IMG/VR virus record: IMGVR_UViG_3300025133_000177
Coordinates: 1 to 49,031 of that record
Direction: 5' to 3' (one strand)
Length of the DNA: 49,031 nucleotides
DNA from: a virus
Below the pieces are notes generated by a model that did no database searches, was not told the origin of the DNA, and saw only the letters and a program-made list of their open reading frames with translations. Below, one piece after another: positions 12,509 through 20,919 of the stretch (the first letter of the stretch is position 1; each line of letters begins with the position of its first letter). The translations under genes and the position numbers were made by a program.

Positions 12509-12665
12509 TTTCAATCTCCGCTGCTAGACGTTTTGCTTCTTGTATTCCAAATATCAGAGTGTGAACTTGTTCTTCTGAAAGGTCAGAAAAGCGAGTATCC
12601 CATCCAAATTTGCTCAATATGTGCGCCAATTCTTCGACTGGCTTGGGTGGATCAAGGTTGCTCAA
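12441..12665 (-). CDS. Small acidic protein, 74 aa
   Basis: Starts at TTG 12665, overlapping the previous gene's TGA, with AGAGGAGACAATACA upstream, so a TTG start is well supported. The product MSNLDPPKPVEELAHILSKF and EEQVHTLIFGIQEAKRLAAE is helical. It overlaps the nuclease gene by 68 bases. No family recognised. Confidence 0.65.
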   Translation of the reverse strand: MSNLDPPKPVEELAHILSKFGWDTRFSDLSEEQVHTLIFGIQEAKRLAAEIEIGKLEETYYKSTGTWPSTSIPF

Positions 12666-12967
12666 TGTATTGTCTCCTCTCTTGACCCGAACAATTCTAC
12701 GACTTCATTTATTTCTTCCGGGTCCACATCTTTGTTTCTAAATCCAATATTTAAGACCTCATGCCCTTTAATCACAATGGTTGCGGTTCCAAACAAAATC
12801 TCTTTTTCTGCTTCTTCAAGATGGTCATGAATAACTTCATTGGCTCTATCTTGAACTTCAGTAAGGTTTGTTGGATCATTAACCCAACAAACCATTTCGA
12901 TTTCAGATGTTTCTACCGAATCATCATCTTTTTCTGCGAACATTAAGTACATTTCAAATCTAGGCAT
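12662..12967 (-). CDS. Unknown small protein, 101 aa
   Basis: ATG 12967 (MPRFEMYLMFAEKDDDSVET) follows GGAGAAGACAG and is preferred to the upstream TGG-rich frame. The middle has an alternating beta pattern (MVCWVNDPTNLTEVQDRANE, then FGTATIVIKGHEVLNIGF) and acidic ends. No family recognised. The start overlaps the previous stop. A CCGAACAA element lies at its end (12687-12694). Confidence 0.68.
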   Translation of the reverse strand: MPRFEMYLMFAEKDDDSVETSEIEMVCWVNDPTNLTEVQDRANEVIHDHLEEAEKEILFGTATIVIKGHEVLNIGFRNKDVDPEEINEVVELFGSREETIH

Positions 12968-13121
12968 CTGTCTTCTCCACAAGGTTTTTAGCTAAATCGC
13001 TAATGAGATTAGCTGCTGCCCTTGTGTTTAACTCTACATGACCAACCTCTTTGCCGTCTACCCACATGTAAACGACTGGTCCTGCATCGCTCTTTTGAAC
13101 TGTGATTAACTTAATTCCCAA
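12960..13121 (-). CDS. Small beta-alpha protein, 53 aa
   Basis: Candidate starts are TTG 13121 (behind CACAGGATAAGACC, overlapping the helicase stop) and ATG 13142. I use TTG because of the site. The product IKLITVQKSDAGPVVYMWVD then GKEVGHVELNTRAAANLISD looks like three strands and a helix. It is a plausible accessory factor of the helicase, but unclassified. Confidence 0.55.
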   Translation of the reverse strand: MGIKLITVQKSDAGPVVYMWVDGKEVGHVELNTRAAANLISDLAKNLVEKTDA

Positions 13122-14793
13122 AGGTCTTATCCTGTGCTGCATGAAATGCTTTGCCCATAGCATTTTTGTTCCAACAAAAATTCAAGGCGCATCCTGCTTT
13201 ATATTTTGTCCATGAGAAGTCCATTGCATTGACTTGGATGCCTTGGTCTAACAGGAGGCTTCTTTGCTTATCAGTGGCCCTGTTATTGAGCCACCGCTTA
13301 GTTTTATTGGCGGCGTTACTGTCTTCTATTTCGCGCAAGAAGTCGTCGGCTGCTGACATAGCATGAACCTTCTCACCAATTGCTACTGTACGGACACGAC
13401 CTTTGTTCTGCTTTACCATTGCAACCCACATGTTGTCTTTCATGTGGCCTACAAATGCAAATCCCTGAAAGCCCATAGCCATCAGCGCATTACCTTCTTG
13501 GAATGGATTGATCCACATGAAGGGAGATAGCTGCATTAGATCGTATTCTGTCATGACGAATTTTTCTAGCGAAGCTTTTTCTGCCGCTCCAAACTCGTGA
13601 CCGCAGATCGGACACTCTGATACACGAGCATGAACTTCTGAATCACACTCTGGACAAATTTTTGTAGGTGCGTCACCTTCAGCCGCTTTGTCCCTGCCAT
13701 CAAGATTAGCAACATCATCAATGCTACCATGCGTAATTACAGATGTACCAAAGTCCATAACGATGCAATCAGTCTTGACTGTGTTTGGATATAACTCAGG
13801 ATCAACAATGCGTAGCCCACGACCAATCATCTGCACCATTGTACCCTTCTGAGAGCATGGTCGCGTTAGAATGACACAAGACACAGGTGGAGCATCAAAC
13901 CCCTCTGTAAGCACCGCTACGTTGACCACAACCTGCAAATCACCATGCTCAAGGTCATGAAGCATTTCTGCTCTTTTATCTTTTGGTGTTTCACCTGTTA
14001 CAAAGTTTGCATCGACACCAGAGGCAAGAAACGCATCGCAAAGATGTTCGGCATGTTTGACTGTGGAGCAGAACACAACTGTTTTTCTATTGCCTGCTTT
14101 TTCACGCCATTCCCGAACAATTCTATCGTTAATGACTTGGTGATCCATAATCGCGGCGACTTCTTCCATGTCATATTCTTTGCCGCGTTTTGTGACATTA
14201 TCCAGTTGATCATTGATACCTAAATCAACGATAAATGTTTTGGGACGAACCAGAAACCCTTCTTGGATTAAAGAGCCGATTTCAATCTGGTGTGCGCAGT
14301 TGTTAAATACATCGCGCAATCCCTTTCCATCGCCACGATTAGGCGTGGCTGTAAAGCCCACAATCTCTGCGCTGTCGTTATCTTCAAGCACGGCATCTAC
14401 CACACGGCGATACGTCTTCGCCGCAGCGTGATGGCCTTCATCAATCACCACCATGTCGAACTTGGGGCGCTCTCTCAGGTTACGTTCGCGTGATATGGTC
14501 TGAACCATTGAGAAGACTGCATCTCCATCCCAATGCTTAACCGTGCCATTGACGATGCTTGTAGTGATGTAGGGATTTACCTTTTTGAACTTGGACTCAT
14601 TTTGCTCAACAAGTTCGTCGCGGTGCTGCACGACTAAAATCTTTTTGCCTTCTTTATGGCGCTTGCCGATAAGGGCAGAAAGCATGATGGTTTTGCCTGC
14701 ACCTGTTGGTGCTACAACTAATGTGTTGCCGTGCTTGTCGAGTGCTTTGATAGCATCGCTTACGGCTACTTCTTGATAAGGACGTAATAACAT
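13111..14793 (-). CDS. Superfamily II DNA helicase (DEAD/DEAH type), 560 aa
   Basis: Walker A APTGAGKT lies at residues 28-35, Walker B DEGHH at 118-122 and motif III GFTATP at 146-151. The C-terminal RecA lobe has NVAVLTEGFDAP, then ILTRPCSQKGTMVQMIGRGL, the Q/R-x-GR motif VI. A zinc knuckle CPECDSEVHARVSECPICGHEF (approximately residues 375-397) follows. The overall plan is that of phage UvsW/RadD-like helicases that remodel recombination intermediates. The last 130 residues are a C-terminal region of unknown role. Translation starts at ATG 14793 with a modest TTGGGG site. Confidence 0.88.
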   Translation of the reverse strand: MLLRPYQEVAVSDAIKALDKHGNTLVVAPTGAGKTIMLSALIGKRHKEGKKILVVQHRDELVEQNESKFKKVNPYITTSIVNGTVKHWDGDAVFSMVQTISRERNLRERPKFDMVVIDEGHHAAAKTYRRVVDAVLEDNDSAEIVGFTATPNRGDGKGLRDVFNNCAHQIEIGSLIQEGFLVRPKTFIVDLGINDQLDNVTKRGKEYDMEEVAAIMDHQVINDRIVREWREKAGNRKTVVFCSTVKHAEHLCDAFLASGVDANFVTGETPKDKRAEMLHDLEHGDLQVVVNVAVLTEGFDAPPVSCVILTRPCSQKGTMVQMIGRGLRIVDPELYPNTVKTDCIVMDFGTSVITHGSIDDVANLDGRDKAAEGDAPTKICPECDSEVHARVSECPICGHEFGAAEKASLEKFVMTEYDLMQLSPFMWINPFQEGNALMAMGFQGFAFVGHMKDNMWVAMVKQNKGRVRTVAIGEKVHAMSAADDFLREIEDSNAANKTKRWLNNRATDKQRSLLLDQGIQVNAMDFSWTKYKAGCALNFCWNKNAMGKAFHAAQDKTFGN

Positions 14794-14795
14794 GG

Positions 14796-15212
14796 CTACC
14801 CCAAAAAATTGAACTCTGAGATTGGAATGTGAACAACTGGTTCAATGTCTTGCCAGTCATTTCGGTCTGTGCGACCACCGACCATAACAGGCCAGTCATT
14901 CTTAAAGTATGTGTAGCCGAGCTTGTCTTTCCATTTAACGAGCAGGATGCTCTTGATACCAGACGCCTCCTTTAATCCGTTTGCGGCTGAAACCTTGGAA
15001 AGAGACAGCAAGAGTGTGCTGTATTGATTGTGATTGTTCGTTCTGACTTTGACTTCACAGAACCCAACAACCTTGTCTTGCTTTAAGACGCAATAATCTA
15101 AGTGATATTGCTTGGGCATTTTGGCGTACTTGTAATCAAATGGGCCACAGAATGCCTCAATTACACTACGCTCATTGCGTAAGTCATCAATAGTCTCATA
15201 CGTTGGACGCAT
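14796..15212 (-). CDS. PD-(D/E)XK-fold nuclease-like protein, 138 aa
   Basis: YHLDYCVLKQDKVVGFCEVK then VR gives the D...ExK core, preceded by a helix with conserved-looking ERSVIEAFCG. This is the arrangement of small VRR-NUC and resolvase-like endonucleases. KYAKMPKQYHLDY is a common lead-in. ATG 15212 follows GAGGAAATCCTT. It is next to the helicase gene, fitting a junction- or end-processing role. Specific substrate unknown. Confidence 0.7.
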   Translation of the reverse strand: MRPTYETIDDLRNERSVIEAFCGPFDYKYAKMPKQYHLDYCVLKQDKVVGFCEVKVRTNNHNQYSTLLLSLSKVSAANGLKEASGIKSILLVKWKDKLGYTYFKNDWPVMVGGRTDRNDWQDIEPVVHIPISEFNFLG

Positions 15213-15244
15213 AAGGATTTCCTCTTCGGCTAGAATAGTAAGTT

Positions 15245-15270
15245 GGGGGGTTCGCGGCCCACGGCCCCCC
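15245..15270. other. G6/C6 hairpin between two genes
   Basis: GGGGGG (15245-15250) and CCCCCC (15265-15270) bracket a GC-rich loop in the 99-base gap between the nuclease-like and single-strand-binding-like genes. No T-run follows on either strand, so a terminator is not supported; mRNA processing or stabilisation is possible. Confidence 0.4.
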
Positions 15271-15311
15271 TATCCGTGGTCTAGCAGGCGCGGAATGGCC
15301 CTGCCGCTAGA

Positions 15312-15935
15312 TTATTGTTGTGCCCATGATGGAACTGCACCAGATGCTTGTGGCTGCGCAGGAGCGGCCTGTTGCATTGGTTGCGCCGCAGCAGGAGTCT
15401 GCATGACTGGCGCTTGTCCACTTGACACAAAACCTTTTGCATTAGGAGCTAAAGCTGCAAGCAAACGATTGTTGTCACTGTAGCCATTAGTGCCTTTCTT
15501 AATGCCAACTTTAGCACAAATCTCCATAGCGTTTAAATCAAAAACACCTGTGATGTTACGATTTTGCTGCGCCTGTGGCGACATGTCCGCAGGATCAATG
15601 TTACGCGCACTTTCAACAATTGCCTTCAGTGTGCGCAGACCAATCTCTTTGGCTTGTGGAATGCCGCTTTGACCCATCTTGTCACCATCGACAAAGACAC
15701 GATCCCAGAACTTACGGCGATCAAACTCGCCCCCAATAATGGTGAACTCAAGTTCCATCCACTTAGCAGCAGAAGACATTGATTTCTTGAACCAAGGGCC
15801 AGAGCCGAACTCAGGGATTTCAATATCGCCTTGCTTCACAAGAATGACTGCACGGCAAATTGTGCCGTTTGGGATTAGAGAAAACTCACGGTCTTGTGGG
15901 TTATTATCGGCGGGTACGTTATTTAAATTAAGCAC
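15312..15935 (-). CDS. Single-strand-DNA-binding-like protein (DUF669-like), 207 aa
   Basis: The start is GTG 15933-15935 (VLNLNNVPADNNPQ), which has AGAGGAGGCACAAA upstream. The core has FSLIPNGTICRAVILVKQGD, WMELEFTIIGGEFDRRKFWD and a helical end, as in the OB-fold DUF669 proteins that sit beside phage recombinases. The C-terminus is a low-complexity P/A/Q tail ending VPSWAQQ, without the acidic tip of bacterial SSB. It should coat ssDNA and load the adjacent Sak4-like ATPase, whose gene ends inside this start. Confidence 0.75.
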   Translation of the reverse strand: MLNLNNVPADNNPQDREFSLIPNGTICRAVILVKQGDIEIPEFGSGPWFKKSMSSAAKWMELEFTIIGGEFDRRKFWDRVFVDGDKMGQSGIPQAKEIGLRTLKAIVESARNIDPADMSPQAQQNRNITGVFDLNAMEICAKVGIKKGTNGYSDNNRLLAALAPNAKGFVSSGQAPVMQTPAAAQPMQQAAPAQPQASGAVPSWAQQ

Positions 15936-16797
15936 TTTGTGCCTCCTCTTCGCTAGAGTTTTGAGTTGCAGGATCAACAAATGTTAAGTCCTTTGAGTCT
16001 GGAGAGACACTAGACATCTTTTCCATCAGTTTGCCAAGATGTGGCTCTTCCAAAGTTTCGAGGCGACCAGAGCGATCTTTTGCAGGGTAGCCCCATTCAT
16101 TCAATGGCTGACAAATAAATGCACGATACTGACCGTGATCACCTGACAGGATTGCCATTGTAATTACTTCGTCAACAATTCCGGGCAATTCACGCCCTGT
16201 CTTGCTGCCTTCGATTTGAAGCGCGTATTGCTTGCGCCCATAATCATCTGTGATTTCATCAAGAATGCCAACAAAAATCACATTCTTTGTGCGGATGTGC
16301 TGAAGGTGTGTAAGCCACGACATCATTTCACGTCCGTGCATTCCGTATGCTGCGCGTGTGTCTAGCTTTCCAGACCGCTCAGACCGCGCCTCTGGTTGCT
16401 GCAAACACCATTGAAAGCACAAACGTCCTGCTACAGTAATGGAGTCAACAAAAAGAGTATCGAACTTTCTCCAAACCTCTTCACTGTCGCCAAACATTTG
16501 AGCGACATAATCATAATGCGCTTGGCTGTATGGCTGATCTTCTGAAAGAGATGGATTTGGCCCACCTAAGAAGCAAGCCAAGTCGCGGCACTCTGTCCAT
16601 GTACGCGGACGGATAACATCAATCGGGTATCCTTCGATGGCGGCATCCCCTGCTTCCAAGTCCATAAACAGTGTGGTTTCTGGATTAAGCGTTCTAGCAA
16701 GTGTGGTTTTACCCACACCGCTTGCGCCACACACCACAATCTTGTGGCCTTTTTTCTCAGCCAAACGTTGATCGGCTGTGATAATTTGCAAAGCCAT
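15928..16797 (-). CDS. Sak4-like RecA-fold recombinase ATPase, 289 aa
   Basis: Walker A GASGVGKT is at residues 24-31 and the Walker B LFVDSI lies near 115. The sequence around NVIFVGILDEITDDYGRKQYALQIEGSKT resembles the Sak4 (AAA-type) family of phage single-strand annealing proteins. It should promote annealing with help from the SSB-like protein next door. ATG 16797 follows AGGAGGATGAATA; the last codons overlap the SSB-like start. The C-terminal 40 residues are acidic and probably flexible. Confidence 0.82.
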   Translation of the reverse strand: MALQIITADQRLAEKKGHKIVVCGASGVGKTTLARTLNPETTLFMDLEAGDAAIEGYPIDVIRPRTWTECRDLACFLGGPNPSLSEDQPYSQAHYDYVAQMFGDSEEVWRKFDTLFVDSITVAGRLCFQWCLQQPEARSERSGKLDTRAAYGMHGREMMSWLTHLQHIRTKNVIFVGILDEITDDYGRKQYALQIEGSKTGRELPGIVDEVITMAILSGDHGQYRAFICQPLNEWGYPAKDRSGRLETLEEPHLGKLMEKMSSVSPDSKDLTFVDPATQNSSEEEAQSA

Positions 16798-17195
16798 TAT
16801 TCATCCTCCTCAATTGTAAACCCACCGACTTCAACGGTGCGGCAACGTTCCAAAACTTCCCTAACCGCAGGTGGCGCGGCTGTGTATTTTCGCTCATCAA
16901 CGGCAAGCGTCAGCTTCCCATAGTGACGCGCATCCTCTGGAGCCATAGCTTCCAGAACAAGACCAAGTTCATTTTGATCCCAGACCACCTTCTTGCGCAC
17001 TGTAGCCTTTAGCTTACGGTTTCCTGCTACGATGTGGGTGGTTCCAAAGTCTTTACCATCTGCGCGTAATGCGTCACACGCTTGGTTAAAGAATGTATCA
17101 TGTAGTTGCTCATCTACGCTTTTTAACTCATTACGCAGTTCACTGATAATGTTTTTGAGTTCGCTTCGACGATCAAACAGTTCACGACTATTCAT
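16797..17195 (-). CDS. Unknown recombination-unit protein, 132 aa
   Basis: An N-terminal coiled coil (residues about 3-40, ELFDRRSELKNIISELRNEL then KSVDEQLHDTFF) precedes an alpha/beta part with RKLKATVRKKVVWDQNELGL. The first gene of the recombination unit, coupled to the Sak4-like gene. Similar small coiled-coil proteins accompany Sak4 in other phages, but I cannot name a family. ATG 17195 follows GGAAAGGAATCGAC. Confidence 0.7.
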   Translation of the reverse strand: MNSRELFDRRSELKNIISELRNELKSVDEQLHDTFFNQACDALRADGKDFGTTHIVAGNRKLKATVRKKVVWDQNELGLVLEAMAPEDARHYGKLTLAVDERKYTAAPPAVREVLERCRTVEVGGFTIEEDE

Positions 17196-17231
17196 GTCGA
17201 TTCCTTTCCGCTTTAAATTTCTAGAACCTTA

Positions 17232-17260
17232 CCTATCCCACATGGTGAAGGATATGTCAA
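17232..17260 (-). promoter_or_regulatory. Promoter of the replication/recombination unit
   Basis: TTGACA (17260-17255) is followed after 17 bases by GATAGG (17237-17232). One TGGGA box (17240-17236) overlaps the -10, and TTCTAG follows (17225-17221). The -10 is poor, so this may depend on an activator. Confidence 0.5.
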
Positions 17261-17631
17261 CGACTTTTTTTGGATAAAAATATTTCTATGCCCAAGCACG
17301 CCTTCATTAATTTCTTTTTTAGTTTAAATTCAGGGGTTTCTACACCTTTGGCATCTTCAATAATTGTTTCCCAATCGCCGTTGGCATTTTCTTTCTCGTA
17401 GCGGAAGTCGGCTATGTAGGTGCAAATCTTCTGACCGTTGACCTCTAGTGCGAAACGAACCTGTAGCTCAAGGTTGCGCACCCTACCTGCACGTTCAAGG
17501 CTCTTTATATATAGATACCGCTCTGACTCCCATTTGGAGTCAAACTTAATGCCCTGCACCGTTACTTTCTTGTTTCCGTACTTGGCTCTTGACCCATGCC
17601 GTTTGGGATTATATACAGAAGAAAACGTCAT
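17257..17631 (-). CDS. DUF1064 endonuclease-like protein, 124 aa
   Basis: SRAKYGNKKVTVQGIKFDSK then WESERYLYIKSLERAGRVRN is the diagnostic FDSxxExxRYxxL(..)G.I..L pattern of DUF1064. CTYIADFRYEKENANGDWET then IIEDAKGVETPEFKLKKKLM supplies the D...E(D)xK nuclease core. The family is assigned to Holliday-junction or replication-fork endonucleases of phages. It converges on no neighbour but its 3' end overlaps the promoter -35 at 17255-17260, and the promoter of the next plus-strand gene lies inside its 5' end. Confidence 0.82.
   Translation of the reverse strand: MTFSSVYNPKRHGSRAKYGNKKVTVQGIKFDSKWESERYLYIKSLERAGRVRNLELQVRFALEVNGQKICTYIADFRYEKENANGDWETIIEDAKGVETPEFKLKKKLMKACLGIEIFLSKKSR
17589..17617 (+). 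promoter_or_regulatory. Promoter of the ribbon-helix-helix regulator
   Basis: TTGACC (17589-17594), 17 bases, TATACA (17612-17617). TGGGA boxes at 17604-17608 (spacer) and 17635-17639 (just before the start codon) are 31 bases, about three helical turns, apart. It lies within the 5' part of the opposite-strand DUF1064 gene. Confidence 0.6.
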
Positions 17632-17647
17632 TTATGGGAAAACCTCC

Positions 17648-17857
17648 ATGCCAAATCCAGTAAAGTACAAATCAGTAAGCGTTTCAATAGCAGCTTACGA
17701 TAAATTAGTAAAAATAGCGGATCATGAAGACCGTGCTATAGGTCGCCAGTTATCTCGCATGATTGATGAGTCTTATGACGATGTGCAATCGAAGGTGGCA
17801 TCTCGCTATGAAAGACGTAACAGCGTTGGCGGCATTGCTTCAGTTCTAGAAGACTAA
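17648..17857 (+). CDS. Ribbon-helix-helix (CopG/Arc-like) regulator, 69 aa
   Basis: ATG 17648 gives MPNPVKYKSVSVSIAAYDKL, then VKIADHEDRAIGRQLSRMID. A short beta-strand (KSVSVSI), a helix starting AYDKLVKIA and a second helix RAIGRQLSRMIDES match the ribbon-helix-helix fold. RHH proteins bind tandem DNA boxes one helical turn apart. This is the only plus-strand gene between 8694 and the right end, has its own promoter, and its stop overlaps the convergent stop of the gene at 17854 by three bases. It sits exactly between the early and late minus-strand blocks, a good place for an early-to-late switch; that role is inference. Ribosome site weak (ACCTCC before ATG). Confidence 0.68.
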   Translation: MPNPVKYKSVSVSIAAYDKLVKIADHEDRAIGRQLSRMIDESYDDVQSKVASRYERRNSVGGIASVLED

Positions 17858-20800
17858 AGCAGTCCTGCGTTTCCAAGACCGCCCAGTAGTGTTGCTGCCA
17901 CTGCTGGGTTTTTTCGTGCGCGATCTCTAAGTTCTTTATTAACATTAGAGCGAAGAATATCAATTACACCAACAGGAGCAGCAGGACCTCCTTTTGAGAT
18001 AGTTTTAGGTATTGATATTTGAGGCATTTCAGGTTGTTGAACATTTGGAACACTTGTTCGGTTTCCTTGTTCCTGTCTAAACATAGCACGAGGAAGTACG
18101 TTTTTTGCTACACGACTACTTTGCCCATAGGTAGAACCTATTCCACGAGCAATTCCACCAGCCCTACCAGCCATCTGTCCTACGTTTATACCTTCTTCCA
18201 TTGCAGCTTGGTTCATTATATCCATTACGCCTTGAGCGCGACCTTCTGGGTTATTTATAGTAGCTCGCCTCATTGCTATATAAGCCTTTACAGATTCTGG
18301 CTTGTTAAAAATACTTACGATTGCTCTAAATTTAGCTAGTCTTCCTAGCACATTAAGCGGATGTGAAAATATTCGAGAAAACAATCCTGAAGCAGCAATA
18401 GAACCTTCTTTAGCTGCATCTCCACCAATAACAGCTAAATCGTCTGCAAAATCTTTTAATGCTTTAAAAGTTTGTTGACCTTCTTCGTCTAAAATTTGTT
18501 TTAAAGAACCCGGTTTATATTTGCTCAAGGTTTCTTGTAAAGACCTTGCTTTTGCAGCAGATGTAAATACATCTTCGTCAACTACACTTAGCATGTCTTG
18601 AAGAACAACATTCTTCATGTTTTGTTTCATTTGAGGGTTGTAGTCAAAAAACTTCATAATTTGACGCGTTTCGCTTTCAGTCAAATTAGGGTTTGTTAAA
18701 GCCTTAACAACGTCATCATAACTCGAAGATTTGTTCGGATTGTTTAAGTCTTTAATAACACTTGTTTTGAGAGCCTCTGTTTGCTCTTTGTTTGCTTTAA
18801 CAACATTTTTTAAAGAAATTATAAGATTGGAAGAACCTCCTGCATCAAAAACTCTTTGCACATCGTTTGCATTTAAAGTATTTTTTATACTTGTTTGTTC
18901 CATAACCTTTGCAAGTTTTTTAACTTCGCCCCACTCTTTGCCAAATAATTTAGGTCCAGTAGTTCCAAGTTTCATAATACTTTTTGCAAATGCTTTACCG
19001 TTAAACGCTTCAGGATTTATTGGATCAAGGTTAGATTCTTTTATAGCCATACTAAAGAAACGGCCTCCAAGTTCGTCCAATAATTCGTTTGGGTTATCAA
19101 CTGCACTTATTACAGCCTGAAGGCGTTCAGGAGAATCTGGTTTAATAACTTTAGAAAAAAAGCCATCTGATATTGCTCGTGGACCTGCATCACCAAAGGC
19201 TTTTAAGTCTTGTATAGACCGTATAACACCAATGTTTGATAAATCTTCAAACCTACTAATGCCTTTTCTGTAATTATCATTAGCAGTTTTGCGCAACTTT
19301 GCTGCCGCAGCTAATATTTCTCTTGTGTCTTTAGGAAGTTCTAATCCTGTAGGAAGAACTAAGCGATTAATAATATCATCGCTGTCTAACATATTATCAA
19401 GCAAACCTTTAAGACTATTTAGTTGTTTTGTTCCTTGAGTTCCAGCACCGAACATTAAACTGTCATTAACGTGCTTTCTAAGAGAAACAAGGTTTCTAAA
19501 ACTAGCTCTTCCACCCGCATCTGTTAGTTCTTTTAACGAGTTATATGCAAGACCAACGGAACCTTCTAAGAGAGATGTCCCATGATCTTCAATCATGTCA
19601 TCAAATTTACTCATAAGACCACTAGTGTTAAATAATTTTAACTTACCGCCTTCTTTGAGAACCTGAACACCGTCTATAGTTACTGGAACTTGTATTTGCG
19701 CCAAAGCATCGTCTATAGCACCATAAGCACTCCGCGATACGTCATCAAAAGCATTAAATGCTTGAACTATACTGCCAAGAGTTTTTGCGTTTAAATCTAA
19801 ATTCTCATCTACAGAAGCATATAGCATTTTCATGCCAGTATCTATGGCGTCAAAAGTTTCCGAGTGAGATTTTTTTATGTTTGAATTTAATTTTGAAAAT
19901 TTAGAAGGAGCGTACCACATTACGTCTTTAGCTAAACCCTCTACAGGATCACCTTTTATAGCATTAGTAAAGGTTTTCTTTTCTTCCAAAGCTACTGCTA
20001 GGTTGTTGTCCATTCTTGTTGTATTTTTTGTAGCATTTTCTCCAAAAAGTTGAGTGTAAGCTAAAGGTTCTGGAGCACCAAGAGAACGTAAAGATTGAAT
20101 ATAACCTTTACTAAGTAATCTTTCGCCTTGGTCTAATTGTTTTAAAGTCACTTCATCCATTGCGCTAAGAGAGCCGCCTGCACGACCAGCAAGTGATTTG
20201 CCAGCGCGTCCTAATCCACGCACCCCTGATGCTACTATAGCGCCAGCAACTTCACCACCAGCACCAATAACAGCTTCTATAGCTACATCTTTAGTCACAT
20301 CACCAAGACTTTGAGTTTGTACTCCAAGCAATGTCTCAATGGCCTCCTCTAGTGCTTGACCACCAGCCGCACCAGCGGCTGCGCCACCAATCGAACCAAT
20401 TCCAAAAGTTAAACCACCACCAAGAATAGCCCCACCAATAGAACCTATGGTTTCAGGTAAGATACCAGCGAAGTCAGAAAAATCACGCATACTAAAACCT
20501 TCATCTTCGATAATGAGGTTTTTTCCAATTGGCTCCATGCCACGGGCTTTTTGTCCTGCTTCAGTTAAGGCAAGTCGCCCAGATGGATCACGCACATAGC
20601 CATCTTCTCCAACAGTCTTTTTTAAGATTGCTTCACGATCACCTTCAGTTTCACCAAAGGACATTAAAGCGCGAAGTTTACCGTCTGCACCTGATTCATA
20701 GTCAAACATATCACGGTCTTTGTTAGTTCTTTTATCAGCAACTTGTGTTAAACTTTCACCTGAATTTAAACCAGAAAAAGCTAAAGACGCCATTAGGTCT

Positions 20801-20919
20801 GACACTTCATTAGTTTCTTTATTTTGTTTAATTGCTTGTAGAGCCTCAAAGCTCTGTCTTTCATTTAACAAACCTGATTTTAAACCTTGAAGAAGATTAT
20901 ATTTTGTTCTGTCATCCAT
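17854..20919 (-). CDS. Large putative DNA-ejection (internal virion) protein, 1021 aa
   Basis: Residues about 145-195 carry a glycine/alanine-rich, hydrophobic stretch (LPETIGSIGGAILGGGLTFG then IGSIGGAAAGAAGG), typical of ejection proteins that insert into membranes. The rest is long helical, charged sequence without catalytic motifs, ending in a P-rich tail. Order (three large genes after the tail hub) matches P22-like gp7/gp20/gp16. Base composition is more AT-rich than the neighbours. An IAMRRATINNPEGRAQGV helix near residue 900 is characteristic of related marine phages. It is the last minus-strand late gene. TTGTTCGG occurs at 18054 and 18731. Role inferred from position and composition. 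Confidence 0.68.
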   Translation of the reverse strand: MDDRTKYNLLQGLKSGLLNERQSFEALQAIKQNKETNEVSDLMASLAFSGLNSGESLTQVADKRTNKDRDMFDYESGADGKLRALMSFGETEGDREAILKKTVGEDGYVRDPSGRLALTEAGQKARGMEPIGKNLIIEDEGFSMRDFSDFAGILPETIGSIGGAILGGGLTFGIGSIGGAAAGAAGGQALEEAIETLLGVQTQSLGDVTKDVAIEAVIGAGGEVAGAIVASGVRGLGRAGKSLAGRAGGSLSAMDEVTLKQLDQGERLLSKGYIQSLRSLGAPEPLAYTQLFGENATKNTTRMDNNLAVALEEKKTFTNAIKGDPVEGLAKDVMWYAPSKFSKLNSNIKKSHSETFDAIDTGMKMLYASVDENLDLNAKTLGSIVQAFNAFDDVSRSAYGAIDDALAQIQVPVTIDGVQVLKEGGKLKLFNTSGLMSKFDDMIEDHGTSLLEGSVGLAYNSLKELTDAGGRASFRNLVSLRKHVNDSLMFGAGTQGTKQLNSLKGLLDNMLDSDDIINRLVLPTGLELPKDTREILAAAAKLRKTANDNYRKGISRFEDLSNIGVIRSIQDLKAFGDAGPRAISDGFFSKVIKPDSPERLQAVISAVDNPNELLDELGGRFFSMAIKESNLDPINPEAFNGKAFAKSIMKLGTTGPKLFGKEWGEVKKLAKVMEQTSIKNTLNANDVQRVFDAGGSSNLIISLKNVVKANKEQTEALKTSVIKDLNNPNKSSSYDDVVKALTNPNLTESETRQIMKFFDYNPQMKQNMKNVVLQDMLSVVDEDVFTSAAKARSLQETLSKYKPGSLKQILDEEGQQTFKALKDFADDLAVIGGDAAKEGSIAASGLFSRIFSHPLNVLGRLAKFRAIVSIFNKPESVKAYIAMRRATINNPEGRAQGVMDIMNQAAMEEGINVGQMAGRAGGIARGIGSTYGQSSRVAKNVLPRAMFRQEQGNRTSVPNVQQPEMPQISIPKTISKGGPAAPVGVIDILRSNVNKELRDRARKNPAVAATLLGGLGNAGLL

